A stretch of DNA of 64,000 nt from positions 124,001-188,000 of the forward strand of contig NZ_AZNZ01000003.1 in assembly GCF_000510725.1 (NCBI RefSeq), read 5' to 3'. The stretch comes from Pseudoxanthomonas sp. J31 (lineage in GTDB: Bacteria > Pseudomonadota > Gammaproteobacteria > Xanthomonadales > Xanthomonadaceae). Every line of letters begins with the position of its first letter. Within the stretch, counting starts at the first letter, position 1. This document shows positions 1-9,078 of the stretch, one piece after another. The position numbers and the translations under genes were made by a program. A model generated the notes under the pieces. That model saw nothing but the letters and a program-made list of their open reading frames with translations. It did no database searches and was not told where the DNA came from.

Positions 1-2
1 GT

Positions 3-161
3 CTGCTGCGGGAGATCCTCGCCCGCGACGCCCGCGACGCCCAGCGCACGGTCGCCCCGCTGAAGCCGGCCGAAGACGCCGTCCTCATCGACACGACCGG
101 GCTTGGCATCGACGAGGTGGTGGAACGCGTGCTGGCCCTGGTGCCGAAGCACGCGGCCTGA
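3..161 (+). CDS. cmk: Cytidylate kinase, C-terminal end (partial)
   Basis: This is the tail of a gene that begins to the left of the window. The visible frame reads as about 52 residues ending in a TGA at 159-161. It contains the stretch [15 protein letters not shown] followed by a final helix ([11 protein letters not shown]), which matches the C-terminus of bacterial CMP kinases, where D-x-T-x-L precedes the last helix. Cytidylate kinase phosphorylates CMP and dCMP in the cytoplasm for nucleotide synthesis. Its position directly before rpsA is the usual order in gammaproteobacteria and supports the call. Only the tail is present, so the catalytic P-loop cannot be checked. Confidence 0.85.
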   Translation: MLREILARDARDAQRTVAPLKPAEDAVLIDTTGLGIDEVVERVLALVPKHAA

Positions 162-214
162 GCGGCCACCCGGCCGCCGCGGAAACAGCAGAAACGGCGC
201 ATCCCGCGCCAGGT

Positions 215-318
215 CCCGCCGCGGAACGCGGCGGGGGTCCATCAACCAACCACACAGGGCGCCGGTACGGGCCTGCTACAGGGGGACGGGGCGGCCATCG
301 GGTGATGGGGCTCCGTCC
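215..318 (+). promoter_or_regulatory. Structured rpsA leader with two hairpins
   Basis: Two stable stem-loops lie in the leader before the rpsA ATG. The first is a perfect 9-bp stem at 215-223/227-235 capped by GAA. The second is nested: an outer GGACGG/CCGTCC stem at 284-289/313-318 and an inner CCATC/GATGG stem with a GGGT loop at 295-308. Neither has a T tract, so they do not look like terminators. There is no clear Shine-Dalgarno before the ATG at 343. In E. coli the rpsA leader is likewise structured, lacks a strong SD and mediates autogenous control by S1. A similar role here is inferred. Confidence 0.5.
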
Positions 319-342
319 GTGTGTTCAACCGAGTATTCACTA

Positions 343-2031
343 ATGACCGAATCTTTTGCCGAGCTGTTCGAACAGAGCCAGGCCAACCTGGCGAAGCTGA
401 AGCCGGGCGCCATCGTCACCGGTACCGTCGTGGACGTCCGCGGCGACGTGGTGGTGATCAACGCCGGACTGAAGTCCGAAGGCATCGTGCCGATCGAGCA
501 GTTCCGTAACGAGAACGGCGAGATCGACGTTGGCGTGGGCGACCAGGTCAAGGTCGCGCTCGACTCGATCGAGAACGGCTTCGGCGAGACCGTGCTGTCG
601 CGCGAGAAGGCCAAGCGCGCGATGGTGTGGGACGAGCTGGAAGAGGCGCTGGAGAAGAACGAGACCATCACCGGCCGCATCAGCGGCAAGGTCAAGGGTG
701 GTTTCACCGTCGACATCAAGGACGTCCGCGCGTTCCTGCCGGGCTCGCTGGTCGACGTCCGTCCGGTGCGCGATCCGGCCTACCTGGAAGGCAAGGAGCT
801 GGAGTTCAAGCTCATCAAGCTGGACCGCAAGCGCAACAACGTGGTCGTCTCCCGCCGCGCGGTGGTCGAGAGCGAGCACTCCGAGGAGCGCGAGCAGCTG
901 CTGGAGAAGCTGGTCGAGGGCGCCAAGCTCAAGGGCGTGGTCAAGAACCTGACCGACTACGGCGCCTTCGTGGACCTGGGCGGCATCGACGGCCTGCTGC
1001 ACATCACCGACATGGCGTGGAAGCGCGTGCGCCATCCGTCCGAGGTGGTCAACGTCGGCGACGAGCTGGAAGTGCGCGTGCTGAAGTTCGACCGCGAGCG
1101 CAACCGCGTCTCGCTGGGCCTGAAGCAGCTGGGCGAGGATCCGTGGGAGAACATCTCCCGCCGCTATCCGGCCAACAGCCGCGTGTTCGGCAAGGTCTCC
1201 AACGTCACCGACTACGGCGCGTTCGTCGAGATCGAGCCGGGCGTCGAGGGCCTGGTGCACGTGTCCGAGATGGACTGGACCAACAAGAACGTCAACCCGT
1301 CCAAGGTCGTGCAGGTTGGCGACGAGGTCGAGGTCATGGTCCTGGACGTGGACGAGGAGCGCCGCCGCATCTCGCTGGGCATGAAGCAGGTCGCCGCCAA
1401 CCCGTGGGAGACCTTCGCCGCCATCCACAAGAAGGGCGACAAGGTCACCGGCCAGATCAAGTCCATCACCGACTTCGGCATCTTCATCGGCCTGGAAGGC
1501 GGCATCGACGGCCTGGTCCACCTGTCCGACATCAGCTGGAACACCACCGGCGAGGACGTGCTGCGCAACTTCAAGAAGGGTGACACCCTGGACGCCGTCG
1601 TCCTGGCCGTCGACCCGGAGCGCGAGCGCATCTCGCTGGGCCTGAAGCAGATGGAGCAGGATCCGTTCGGCCAGTACATGGCCGCGCACCCGAAGGGCTC
1701 CAAGGTCGAGGGCGTGGTGAAGGAAGTCGACGCCAAGGGCGCCGTGGTCGAGCTGGCCGACGGCATCGAGGGCTACGTCGCCGCGCGCGACATCGCCAAC
1801 GAGCGCGTGGACGACGCCACCCAGTACCTGAAGGTCGGCGACAAGGTCGAGGCCAAGTTCGTGGGCATGGACCGCAAGGGCCGTACCCTGCAGCTGTCGA
1901 TCAAGGCCAAGGACGAGGCCGAGACCGCCGAGGCCCTGGCCGAGTACAACAAGGCCGCCGCCGAGGCTGCCGCCGGCACCACCAGCCTGGGCGCGCTGCT
2001 GCGTGCGCAGCTGGGCAACAAGTCCGAGTAA
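343..2031 (+). CDS. rpsA: 30S ribosomal protein S1
   Basis: The product is a 562-residue protein made of six S1 (OB-fold) repeats, the standard length and architecture for proteobacterial S1. Repeats 1 and 2 bind the ribosome and repeats 3-6 bind mRNA. The repeats are visible as recurring blocks such as [39 protein letters not shown] and [20 protein letters not shown], each followed by a VGD or KGD turn and an ISLGLKQ-type end. The protein docks mRNA on the 30S subunit. The ATG at 343 begins [12 protein letters not shown], the conserved start; longer in-frame extensions upstream are not S1-like. The gene lies between cmk and ihfB as in E. coli. Weak SD and leader hairpins suggest autoregulation. 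Confidence 0.98.
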   Translation: MTESFAELFEQSQANLAKLKPGAIVTGTVVDVRGDVVVINAGLKSEGIVPIEQFRNENGEIDVGVGDQVKVALDSIENGFGETVLSREKAKRAMVWDELEEALEKNETITGRISGKVKGGFTVDIKDVRAFLPGSLVDVRPVRDPAYLEGKELEFKLIKLDRKRNNVVVSRRAVVESEHSEEREQLLEKLVEGAKLKGVVKNLTDYGAFVDLGGIDGLLHITDMAWKRVRHPSEVVNVGDELEVRVLKFDRERNRVSLGLKQLGEDPWENISRRYPANSRVFGKVSNVTDYGAFVEIEPGVEGLVHVSEMDWTNKNVNPSKVVQVGDEVEVMVLDVDEERRRISLGMKQVAANPWETFAAIHKKGDKVTGQIKSITDFGIFIGLEGGIDGLVHLSDISWNTTGEDVLRNFKKGDTLDAVVLAVDPERERISLGLKQMEQDPFGQYMAAHPKGSKVEGVVKEVDAKGAVVELADGIEGYVAARDIANERVDDATQYLKVGDKVEAKFVGMDRKGRTLQLSIKAKDEAETAEALAEYNKAAAEAAAGTTSLGALLRAQLGNKSE

Positions 2032-2052
2032 TACCCGCCAGCGTGAATGGCC

Positions 2053-2085
2053 CCGCGGCGACCCGGCGATCCCGGGTCGCCGCGG
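2053..2085 (+). terminator. Strong hairpin after rpsA
   Basis: A perfect 14-bp GC-rich inverted repeat (2053-2066 and 2072-2085) with a 5-base loop lies 22 bases after the rpsA stop and 27 bases before the ihfB start. It has no T tract, so it may be a transcript-end stabiliser or a weak terminator that sets a lower ihfB level. It is seen directly in the sequence; its function is inferred. Confidence 0.5.
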
Positions 2086-2112
2086 CGTATCCGCCCGCTT
2101 CCATAGTCCGAG

Positions 2113-2424
2113 ATGACCAAGTCCGAACTGATCGAGATCCTGGCTCGCCGCCAGTCGCACCTGAAGGCCGAGGACGTCGACCTCGCCGTCAAGTCGCTGC
2201 TGGAGATGATGGCCGGTTCGCTGGCTTCGGGTGAGCGCATCGAGATCCGCGGTTTCGGGAGCTTCTCGCTGCACTACCGTCCGCCGCGCATCGGCCGCAA
2301 CCCCAAGACCGGGGAGGCCGTGGCCCTGCCGGGCAAGTACGTGCCGCATTTCAAGGCCGGCAAGGAGCTGCGCGAGCGGGTGAGCGACGTCGTGCCCGCC
2401 CCGTCCGAGCCGCAGGACGCCTGA
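2113..2424 (+). CDS. ihfB: Integration host factor beta subunit
   Basis: The 103-residue product is a full-length member of the HU/IHF family. It starts [14 protein letters not shown] and has the signature region around residues 44-65 ([15 protein letters not shown]), followed by the beta arm with the conserved [10 protein letters not shown] and the intercalating proline, and then [14 protein letters not shown]. The Lys/Arg pattern and the N-terminus match the beta rather than the alpha subunit. With IhfA, encoded elsewhere, it bends DNA at specific sites in recombination and transcription. The rpsA-ihfB order is conserved. The short acidic tail after residue 90 is variable in the family. Confidence 0.96.
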   Translation: MTKSELIEILARRQSHLKAEDVDLAVKSLLEMMAGSLASGERIEIRGFGSFSLHYRPPRIGRNPKTGEAVALPGKYVPHFKAGKELRERVSDVVPAPSEPQDA

Positions 2425-2491
2425 CCGGCCGCGCCGCGCCGGCCCCGGTCGGCTAAGCTTGGGGGCGATCCGCGCACCGGAGCCTCCGCCC

Positions 2492-2791
2492 ATGAACATC
2501 CTCCGCCTGCTGGTCCTGCTCGCCTTCGTCGCGATCGGGCTGGTGGTGGGATCGCTCAATTCGCAGCGCCTCCGCCTCGACTTCGGCCTGGCCGAGGTCT
2601 CCACCACATCGGGCATCGCCATCGTCGTCGCGCTGCTGGCCGGCGTGCTGCTGGGCGGCGGCCTGGTCGTGGCCAGCACCGTGCTGCCGCTGCACGCCCG
2701 CCTGCGCCGCCTCGAGCGGGCACGCAATGGCGCCAGTGCGCCGGCGGTCGATGGCCTCCACACACCGGCACCCCACCGGGAAGGCAACTAA
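2492..2791 (+). CDS. lapA: Lipopolysaccharide assembly protein LapA-like
   Basis: The 99-residue inner-membrane protein has two predicted membrane segments (about residues 3-20 and 41-65) separated by a short loop with the motif NSQRLRLDFG, typical of LapA (DUF1049). The charged tail after residue 70 would be cytoplasmic. LapA works with LapB to control LPS synthesis through LpxC turnover. The ATG at 2492 begins MNILRLLVLLAF; an upstream ATG in frame adds a proline-rich stretch unlike the family. The lapB start lies 4 bases after the lapA stop, so the two are co-transcribed. The ihfB-lapA-lapB order is the standard gammaproteobacterial one. Confidence 0.88.
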   Translation: MNILRLLVLLAFVAIGLVVGSLNSQRLRLDFGLAEVSTTSGIAIVVALLAGVLLGGGLVVASTVLPLHARLRRLERARNGASAPAVDGLHTPAPHREGN

Positions 2792-2795
2792 GCAA

Positions 2796-3974
2796 ATGGA
2801 ATTCCTCAACGAGTGGTTCTGGTTCTTCCTGTTCCTGCCGCTTGCGGCGCTCACCGGCTGGGTGGTCGGCCGCAGGGGAGGGCAGCGCCACGGTGACACC
2901 CAGGTCAGCCGGCTTTCCGGCACCTACTTCCGCGGCCTGAACTACCTGCTCAACGAGCAGCCCGACAAGGCGATCGAGCTGTTCCTGCACATCGCCGAAC
3001 TGGACAAGGAAACCTTCGAGACCCAGCTGGCCCTGGGCCACCTGTTCCGCCGCCGCGGCGAGGTCGACCGCGCCATCCGCCTGCACCAGGGCCTGGTCCA
3101 GCGCACCGACCTGTCCGACGCCCAGCGCGTGCAGGCGCTGCTGGCGCTGGGCGAGGACTACATGAAGTCCGGCCTGCTCGACCGCGCCGAAACCGTGTTC
3201 GCCGACCTGGCCCGCATCGACCAGCGCGCGCCGCAGGCGCTCAAGCACCTGATCGGCATCTACCAGGCCGAGCGCGACTGGGAGAAGGCGATCGACAACG
3301 CCATGCGCTTCGAGGAAGTGACCGGCGAGCCGATGGGCAAGCTGGTGGCGCAGTTCGAGTGCGAGCTGGCCGAGCGCCACCGCGCCAACGGCGACCTGGA
3401 CGCCGCCCGCGCGGCGATCGCGCGCGCCTACCAGGCCGACGCCACATGCGTGCGCGCCGGCATCCTCGAGGGCCGCATCGAAGCCAGCGCGAACAACCCC
3501 GAGGGCGCGATCCGCGCCTTCGAGCGCGCCGCGCGCCACGACCCGGACTACCTGCCGGAGCTACTGCCGGGCCTGCTCACCGCCTACGCCCAGGTCGGCG
3601 ACACCGCCGGCGCGCGCGCGTTCCTGGCCGAGATGAGCGAGCACTACCGCGGCATCGCCCCGGTGCTGGCCCTGACCCACCTGATCGAACAGCAGGAGGG
3701 CGCGGTGGCCGCGCGCGACTACCTGGGCCGCCAGCTCAAGGACCGCCCCTCGGTGCGCGGCGAGGCCGCCCTGATCGACCTGACCCTCGCGGTCGGCGCC
3801 GACAGCACCGCGACCCTGCACGACCTCAAGCACATCACCGACCAGCTGCTGGTGCGCAATCCCAGCTACCGCTGCACCCGCTGCGGCTTCGGTGCCCGCA
3901 CCCACCACTGGCAGTGCCCGAGCTGCAAGGAGTGGGGCACGGTCAAGCCGCTGCTGAACTACGCCGTGGTATGA
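2796..3974 (+). CDS. lapB: LPS assembly protein LapB (TPR and rubredoxin-like)
   Basis: The 392-residue protein has the LapB/YciM architecture. An N-terminal membrane anchor (about residues 5-25, rich in Trp and Phe) is followed by tetratricopeptide repeats over about residues 45-340 and a C-terminal rubredoxin-like zinc knot with paired cysteines at 360/363 and 374/377. In E. coli LapB holds FtsH and LpxC together so that LpxC is degraded when LPS is sufficient; both the TPRs and the metal knot are needed. The start is the ATG that gives the conserved MEFLNEWFWFF; an earlier in-frame ATG lies inside lapA. Its stop overlaps the next gene's start as ATGA. Confidence 0.95.
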   Translation: MEFLNEWFWFFLFLPLAALTGWVVGRRGGQRHGDTQVSRLSGTYFRGLNYLLNEQPDKAIELFLHIAELDKETFETQLALGHLFRRRGEVDRAIRLHQGLVQRTDLSDAQRVQALLALGEDYMKSGLLDRAETVFADLARIDQRAPQALKHLIGIYQAERDWEKAIDNAMRFEEVTGEPMGKLVAQFECELAERHRANGDLDAARAAIARAYQADATCVRAGILEGRIEASANNPEGAIRAFERAARHDPDYLPELLPGLLTAYAQVGDTAGARAFLAEMSEHYRGIAPVLALTHLIEQQEGAVAARDYLGRQLKDRPSVRGEAALIDLTLAVGADSTATLHDLKHITDQLLVRNPSYRCTRCGFGARTHHWQCPSCKEWGTVKPLLNYAVV

Positions 3975-4960
3975 GCACGCCAGCGGTGCTGTGGACCAGC
4001 CTGGCGCTGGCCGCGGTGTCGGCCCTGGGCACCTGGCTCACCCTGCGCTACGCGCGCCGGCGCCTGCTCGACCTGCCGGGCGAGCGCCGCAGCCACACCG
4101 TGCCGACGCCGCGCGGCGGCGGCCTGGGCATCACCATCGCGCTGCTGGCCGGCACCGCGCTGGCGGTTGCCGGCGGCGTGCTGGCCCCGCTCCCGGCGCT
4201 GGCCTTCGCCGCCGGCCTGCTGCTGGTGGCCGGGATCGGCTGGATCGACGACCACCGCCCGCTGTCGCCGTGGTCGCGGCTGGCGGTGCAGTGCCTGGCC
4301 GGGCTGGTGCTGGCGGCCGGCCTGTACGCGGGGCAGGGCGACTGGCGCTGGGCGCTGCTGGCCTGTGCCGCGGTGCCGGTCCTGGTCAACGTCTGGAACT
4401 TCATGGACGGGATCGACGGCATCGCCACCAGCCAGGCGATGATCGCGCTGGCGACCTTCGCCTTCCTCGCGCCGCCGGTGGCCGCGCTGGCCTGGGGGGC
4501 GTTCGCCGCCTGCTGCGGCTTCCTGCCGTTCAACTATCCGCGGGCGCGGATCTTCCTGGGCGATGTCGGCTCAGGCACCCTCGGCTACCTGTTGGCGGCG
4601 ATGGTGGCCTGGACCGCGCCGGCGCTGGCCCGCGAGGGCGGGGCCCTGCAGCCGCTGTTCCTGCTGCTGCCGCTGTCGACGTTCCTGGTCGATGCCTCGC
4701 TCACCCTGGGCCGGCGGGTCCTGCGCGGGGAGCGCTGGTGGCTCCCACATGTATCGCACCTGTACCAGCGTTGGGCCAAGCGTGCGGGCAGTCACGTTCG
4801 GGTTAGCCAGGGGTACGGTCTGTTCAGTCTGCTGGCAGGTTGGGTCGCGTATGGTGCCCACGCGTCTGGAACGGTTCGTCCGGCCGCCGTCGCGGGCACC
4901 TGGCTCGCATTGGCGGTCGTGCTGTGGCTGCTCCAGGGGAGGCGCATCCAGCACACCTGA
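3971..4960 (+). CDS. WecA/MraY-type undecaprenyl-phosphate sugar-1-phosphate transferase
   Basis: The 329-residue protein has about ten membrane segments and belongs to glycosyltransferase family 4 (polyprenyl-phosphate GlcNAc-1-P transferase group). Key motifs are present: GGG at residues 49-51, the Mg-binding DD at 93-94 in WIDDHRPLSP, NFMDGIDG at 143-150, an aspartate near 198 in FLGDVGSGTLGY, and a histidine motif HVSHLYQRW near residue 260. These enzymes start O-antigen or exopolysaccharide units by moving a sugar phosphate onto the lipid carrier at the inner membrane. It overlaps lapB by 4 bases and is followed 18 bases later by a CapD-type gene, which fits a surface-glycan role. The exact sugar is unknown. 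Confidence 0.88.
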   Translation: MSTPAVLWTSLALAAVSALGTWLTLRYARRRLLDLPGERRSHTVPTPRGGGLGITIALLAGTALAVAGGVLAPLPALAFAAGLLLVAGIGWIDDHRPLSPWSRLAVQCLAGLVLAAGLYAGQGDWRWALLACAAVPVLVNVWNFMDGIDGIATSQAMIALATFAFLAPPVAALAWGAFAACCGFLPFNYPRARIFLGDVGSGTLGYLLAAMVAWTAPALAREGGALQPLFLLLPLSTFLVDASLTLGRRVLRGERWWLPHVSHLYQRWAKRAGSHVRVSQGYGLFSLLAGWVAYGAHASGTVRPAAVAGTWLALAVVLWLLQGRRIQHT

Positions 4961-4978
4961 CAGGACCGTCGCATCCGC

Positions 4979-6892
4979 ATGAACACTGGCCCAGCCTTGC
5001 CTGTTTCCCTGCCTCGTACGGCGATCGTCCTGCATGACCTCTTCATGGCCGCGGTGTGCTGGCAGGGGCTGCACGTGCTGCGTTACGCGGCCCGCTCCGA
5101 GAGCTACGACTGGACCCTGCTGACGCCCACCCTGGCCATCGTCCTGGCCGCCCAGGGCCTGGTGTTCTGGCGGGTGGGCCTGTACCGCGGCGTGTGGCGC
5201 TTCGCCAGCGTCCCGGACATCTGGAACATCATCAAGGCCGCCGGCCTGGGCACCATCGCCATCGTGCTGTGCCTGGCGGTCTACAACCGGCTCGAGGCCC
5301 TGCCGCGCGCGGTGCTGATGCTGTACCCGCTGGCGCTGGCCGCCATGCTGGGCCTGCCGCGGCTGCTCTACCGCGTGTGGAAGGACTACCACCTGTCGCG
5401 CGGCACGGCCAACCAGCAGCGGGTGCTGATCCTCGGCGCCGGGCAGGCGGCCGAAGCCCTGGTCCGCGACTTGCGCCGCTCCGGCACCTACCAGCCGGTC
5501 GGCTTCCTGGACGATGCCCCGCACCTGCAGGGCTCGCAGCTGCACGGCATGCCGGTCCTCGGCCGCCTCGAGGACGCGCCCACCGTGGCCCGTGAGGTCG
5601 GCGCCGGCATGCTGGTCATCGCCATCCCCTCGCTGGACGCGGCCGGCATGCAGCGCGTGCTGGGCATCTGCGAGCACAGCGGCCTGCCGTTCCGCACCGT
5701 GCCGCGCCTGACCGACGTGCTCGAGGGCAAGGCCATGCCCGGCGAGCTCAAGGAAGTGGCGATCGAGGACCTGCTCAACCGCAAGCCGGTCACCCCGGAC
5801 TGGGCCATGATCCGCGGCTGGCTGGACGGCCGCACCGTGATGGTGACCGGCGCCGGCGGCTCGATCGGTTCGGAACTGTGCCGGCAGTGCGCGCGCCATG
5901 GCGCCCGGCGCATCGTCCTGCTGGAGATCTCCGAGCTGGCCCTGCTGACCATCCATGCCGAGCTGGCGCGGGCCTTCCCCGACGTCGAGGTCGAGGCGGT
6001 GCTGGGCGACTGCGGCGATCCGGCCGTCACCCGCCACGCGCTGGAGCGCTCCAGCCCCGATGCCGTGTTCCACGCCGCCGCCTACAAGCAGGTCCCGCTG
6101 CTGGAGTCGCAGCTGCGCGAGGCGGTGCGCAACAACGTGCTGGCCACCCATACCGTCGCCGAGCTGTGCCGCGAGTACAAGGTGGGCACTTTCGTGCTGA
6201 TCTCCACCGACAAGGCGGTCGACCCGGCCAACGTGCTGGGCGCCTCCAAGCGCATCGCCGAGATGATCGCCCAGTCGCTGGACGAGCGGGTCGAGGGCAC
6301 CCGCTACGTGACCGTACGCTTCGGCAACGTGCTGGATTCGGCCGGCAGCGTGGTGCCGCTGTTCCGCGAGCAGATCCGCCGCGGCGGCCCGGTGACCGTG
6401 ACCGACCCGGAGGTCACCCGCTACTTCATGACCATCCCCGAGGCCTGCCAGCTGATCATGCAGGCCGCCGCCTCGGGCTCGCACGCGGCCATCTACACCC
6501 TGGACATGGGCGAGCCGGTGCCGATCCGGCTGCTGGCCGAGCAGATGATCCGCCTGGCCGGCAAGCAGCCGGGGCGGGACATCGCCATCGTCTACACCGG
6601 CCTGCGCCCGGGCGAGAAGCTGCACGAGACCCTGTTCTACGCGGACGAGCACTACCGTCCCACCGCCCATCCGAAGATCCTGGAGGCCAGCGCCCGGGAG
6701 TGCCCCGCCGACCTGCTGCTGCAGGAAATCGAGCATATGCGGACGGCCGTCACACGTTATGATGAGAACGGCCTGCGGCAGGCGCTGGGCGTGCTCATCC
6801 CCGGATTTGCGCCCCTGCCTGTCGCGGGTAACAAGGAGAACACCGCTACGGTGGTCCCGTTCCCCCCGCGAGAGGCAGTAAGGACACGATGA
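4979..6892 (+). CDS. CapD/WbpM-type membrane nucleotide-sugar dehydratase/epimerase
   Basis: The 637-residue protein has an N-terminal membrane part of four helices (residues about 10-125), a CoA-binding-like Rossmann domain starting near 145 (LILGAGQAAEALV), and a C-terminal short-chain dehydrogenase domain with GAGGSIGSE near 290 and STDKAVDPANVLGASK near 407-423. This is the layout of WbpM, PglF and CapD, UDP-GlcNAc 4,6-dehydratases that feed O-antigen or capsule synthesis. As is typical of the family, the usual Tyr of the YxxxK motif is replaced (TDKA..ASK). It lies between the WecA-like gene and galU and overlaps galU by 4 bases, implying one operon. Substrate choice cannot be read from sequence. 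Confidence 0.92.
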   Translation: MNTGPALPVSLPRTAIVLHDLFMAAVCWQGLHVLRYAARSESYDWTLLTPTLAIVLAAQGLVFWRVGLYRGVWRFASVPDIWNIIKAAGLGTIAIVLCLAVYNRLEALPRAVLMLYPLALAAMLGLPRLLYRVWKDYHLSRGTANQQRVLILGAGQAAEALVRDLRRSGTYQPVGFLDDAPHLQGSQLHGMPVLGRLEDAPTVAREVGAGMLVIAIPSLDAAGMQRVLGICEHSGLPFRTVPRLTDVLEGKAMPGELKEVAIEDLLNRKPVTPDWAMIRGWLDGRTVMVTGAGGSIGSELCRQCARHGARRIVLLEISELALLTIHAELARAFPDVEVEAVLGDCGDPAVTRHALERSSPDAVFHAAAYKQVPLLESQLREAVRNNVLATHTVAELCREYKVGTFVLISTDKAVDPANVLGASKRIAEMIAQSLDERVEGTRYVTVRFGNVLDSAGSVVPLFREQIRRGGPVTVTDPEVTRYFMTIPEACQLIMQAAASGSHAAIYTLDMGEPVPIRLLAEQMIRLAGKQPGRDIAIVYTGLRPGEKLHETLFYADEHYRPTAHPKILEASARECPADLLLQEIEHMRTAVTRYDENGLRQALGVLIPGFAPLPVAGNKENTATVVPFPPREAVRTR

Positions 6893-7782
6893 CCAACAAA
6901 CGGATACGCAAGGCAGTCTTTCCGGTCGCCGGGCTTGGCACCCGGTTCCTCCCCGCCACCAAGACCGTCCCCAAGGAGATGCTGCCGATCATCGATCGGC
7001 CGCTGATCCAGTACGCGGTAGACGAAGCGATCGAAGCCGGGTGCGACACCCTGGTGTTCGTCACCAACCGCTACAAGCATTCGATCGCCGACTACTTCGA
7101 CCAGCACTACGAACTCGAGCACAAGCTCCGCAAGGCAGGCAAGCTCGAACAGCTGGAGCAGATCAGGGCACCGTTGCCACCGCACGTGCAGGTGGTGTTC
7201 GTCACCCAGCACGAAGCACTGGGCCTTGGCCACGCGGTACTTTGCGCCAGGGACGTGGTCGGCGACGAGCCGTTCGCGGTGCTGCTCCCCGACGACCTGA
7301 TGTGGAACCGCGGCGACGGCGCCCTCAAGCAGATGGCCGACCTGGCCGAGCAGACCGGCGGTGGCGTCATCGCCGTCGAGAAGGTGCCGCACGAGAAGAC
7401 CTCCAGCTACGGCATCGTCGCCACCCGCGGCTTCGAGGGCCGCAGCGGCCGGATCGAGGCCATGGTCGAGAAGCCCAAGCCGGAGGACGCGCCCAGCAAC
7501 CTGGCCGTGGTCGGGCGCTACATCCTGCCGGGCAGCATCTTCCAGACCCTGGAGACCACCGGCCGCGGCGCCGGCGGCGAGATCCAGCTGACCGACGCGA
7601 TCGCCGCGACGATCAAGGCCGGGGGCCACATCGACGCCTACCACTTCGAGGGGCGGCGCTTCGACTGCGGCGCGCACATCGGCCTGATCGAGGCCACCGT
7701 GCACTTCGCGCTGGAGCACCCCAAGCACGGTGCGGCGGCCCGCCAGGCCATGCTCGCCGCACTCGAGGAAAAGCGCGGCTGA
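6889..7782 (+). CDS. galU: UTP-glucose-1-phosphate uridylyltransferase
   Basis: The 297-residue enzyme makes UDP-glucose from UTP and glucose-1-phosphate. The nucleotidyltransferase signature GLGTRFLPATKTVPKEM spans residues 15-31, with the conserved catalytic Lys in KTVPKEM. Other family blocks are VTNRYKHSIADYFD, GLGHAVLCARDVVGDEPFAVLLPDD and GEIQLTDAIA. UDP-glucose feeds LPS core, O-antigen and trehalose synthesis, which matches its operon partners upstream. The gene overlaps the CapD-type gene by ATGA. It ends before a strong bidirectional terminator, so it is the last gene of the polysaccharide operon. Confidence 0.97.
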   Translation: MTNKRIRKAVFPVAGLGTRFLPATKTVPKEMLPIIDRPLIQYAVDEAIEAGCDTLVFVTNRYKHSIADYFDQHYELEHKLRKAGKLEQLEQIRAPLPPHVQVVFVTQHEALGLGHAVLCARDVVGDEPFAVLLPDDLMWNRGDGALKQMADLAEQTGGGVIAVEKVPHEKTSSYGIVATRGFEGRSGRIEAMVEKPKPEDAPSNLAVVGRYILPGSIFQTLETTGRGAGGEIQLTDAIAATIKAGGHIDAYHFEGRRFDCGAHIGLIEATVHFALEHPKHGAAARQAMLAALEEKRG

Positions 7783-7804
7783 TCCATCCGGCGAAGCTGC
7801 AATG

Positions 7805-7830
7805 AAAACGGCGCCCGAGGGCGCCGTTTT
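7805..7830 (+). terminator. Bidirectional intrinsic terminator between galU and the thiolase gene
   Basis: A perfect 12-bp inverted repeat with a 2-base loop has AAAA on its left and TTTT on its right. It therefore works as an intrinsic terminator on both strands and separates two convergent operons: galU from the left and the leftward fad genes from the right. Confidence 0.93.
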
Positions 7831-7852
7831 CATGTCCGCGGAGGGCGAGGGC

Positions 7853-9061
7853 TCAGAGTGCCTCGAAGATGCCCGCCGCGCCCATGCCGGTGCCGATGCA
7901 CATGGTGACCATGCCGTACTTCTGCTGGCGGCGGCGCAGGCCGTGCACCAGGGTGGCGGTACGGATGGCGCCGGTGGCGCCCAGCGGGTGGCCCAGGGCG
8001 ATCGCGCCGCCCAGCGGATTGACCTTGGACGCATCCAGGCCGCAGTCGCGGATGACCGCCAGCGCCTGCGCGGCGAAGGCCTCGTTGAGCTCGATCCAGT
8101 CCAGCTGGTCCTGGCTCAGGCCGGCCTGCTTGAGCGCCTTGGGGATCGCGGCGATCGGACCGATGCCCATCACTTCCGGGCGCACGCCGGCGACCGAGAA
8201 GCTGACGAAGCGGGCGAGGGGAGTCAGGCCGTATTCCTTGATCGCCTTCTCCGAGGCCAGCAGCACCGCGCCGGCGCCGTCGCTCATCTGCGAGGAGTTG
8301 CCGGCGGTGACGCTGCCGCCGAACTGGCCGTTGCGGAACACCGGGCGCAGCTTGGCCAGGCCCTCGATCGAGGTATCCGGGCGCGGGCCCTCGTCGGTGT
8401 CGACCAGGCGCTTCTTCAGCGCGATCGCATTGCCGGCCAGGTCGGGCAGGTGCGAGACGACCTCGTAGGGCGAGATCTCGTCGCGGAACTCGCCGGCGGC
8501 GATCGCGGCCAGCGCCTTCTGGTGCGAGGCGAGGGCGAAGGCGTCCTGGTCCTCGCGCGAGATCTTCCACTCCTCGGCGACCTTCTCGGCGGTGATGCCC
8601 ATGCCGTAGGCGATGGCCACGTTCTCGTCGCGGGCGAACACCTGCGGGCTCAGCGCGACCTTGTTGCCCATCATCGGCACCATCGACATCGACTCGGTGC
8701 CGCCGGCCAGCATCAGGTCGGCGTTGCCCAGGCGGATCTGGTCCGCGGCCAGGGCCACGGCCTGCAGGCCGGAGGAGCAGAAGCGGTTGATGGTCTGGGC
8801 GGCGATGGTGTTCGGCAGGCGGGCCAGCAGCAGGCCGATGCGGGCCACGTTCATGCCCTGCTCGCCCTCCGGCATGGCGCAGCCGATGATGGCGTCGTCG
8901 ATGCGGCTGGTGTCGATGCCCGGGGCCTGCGCGACCACGGCCTTGAGCACGTGGGCCAGCATCTCGTCCGGCCGGGTGTTGCGGAACACGCCCTTCGGCG
9001 CCTTGCCCACCGGGGTGCGGGTGGCGGCGACGATGTAGGCGTCCTGGATCTGCTTGGTCAT
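7853..9061 (-). CDS. fadA: Acetyl-CoA C-acyltransferase (3-ketoacyl-CoA thiolase)
   Basis: The 402-residue product is a full-length thiolase. The nucleophilic Cys95 lies in INRFCSSGLQ, the general base His358 in ALGHPLGATG, and the second catalytic Cys388 in MCIGTGMGAAG. It performs the last step of beta-oxidation, cleaving 3-ketoacyl-CoA to acetyl-CoA and a shortened acyl-CoA. The start at 9061 has a good SD (GGAG) about 7 bases upstream. It lies 144 bases downstream of the FadB-like gene on the same strand, with an inverted repeat pair in the gap. It could be FadA or a related acetyl-CoA acetyltransferase; the FadB-like neighbour favours fatty-acid breakdown. Confidence 0.9.
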   Translation of the reverse strand: MTKQIQDAYIVAATRTPVGKAPKGVFRNTRPDEMLAHVLKAVVAQAPGIDTSRIDDAIIGCAMPEGEQGMNVARIGLLLARLPNTIAAQTINRFCSSGLQAVALAADQIRLGNADLMLAGGTESMSMVPMMGNKVALSPQVFARDENVAIAYGMGITAEKVAEEWKISREDQDAFALASHQKALAAIAAGEFRDEISPYEVVSHLPDLAGNAIALKKRLVDTDEGPRPDTSIEGLAKLRPVFRNGQFGGSVTAGNSSQMSDGAGAVLLASEKAIKEYGLTPLARFVSFSVAGVRPEVMGIGPIAAIPKALKQAGLSQDQLDWIELNEAFAAQALAVIRDCGLDASKVNPLGGAIALGHPLGATGAIRTATLVHGLRRRQQKYGMVTMCIGTGMGAAGIFEAL

Positions 9062-9078
9062 GGCTTTCTCCGAAAGCC

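Noticed and set aside
340-2787. An 815-codon open frame on the minus strand over rpsA, ihfB and lapA
   Set aside because: It is the mirror of strongly conserved genes with standard codon use; the translated sequence has no domain.
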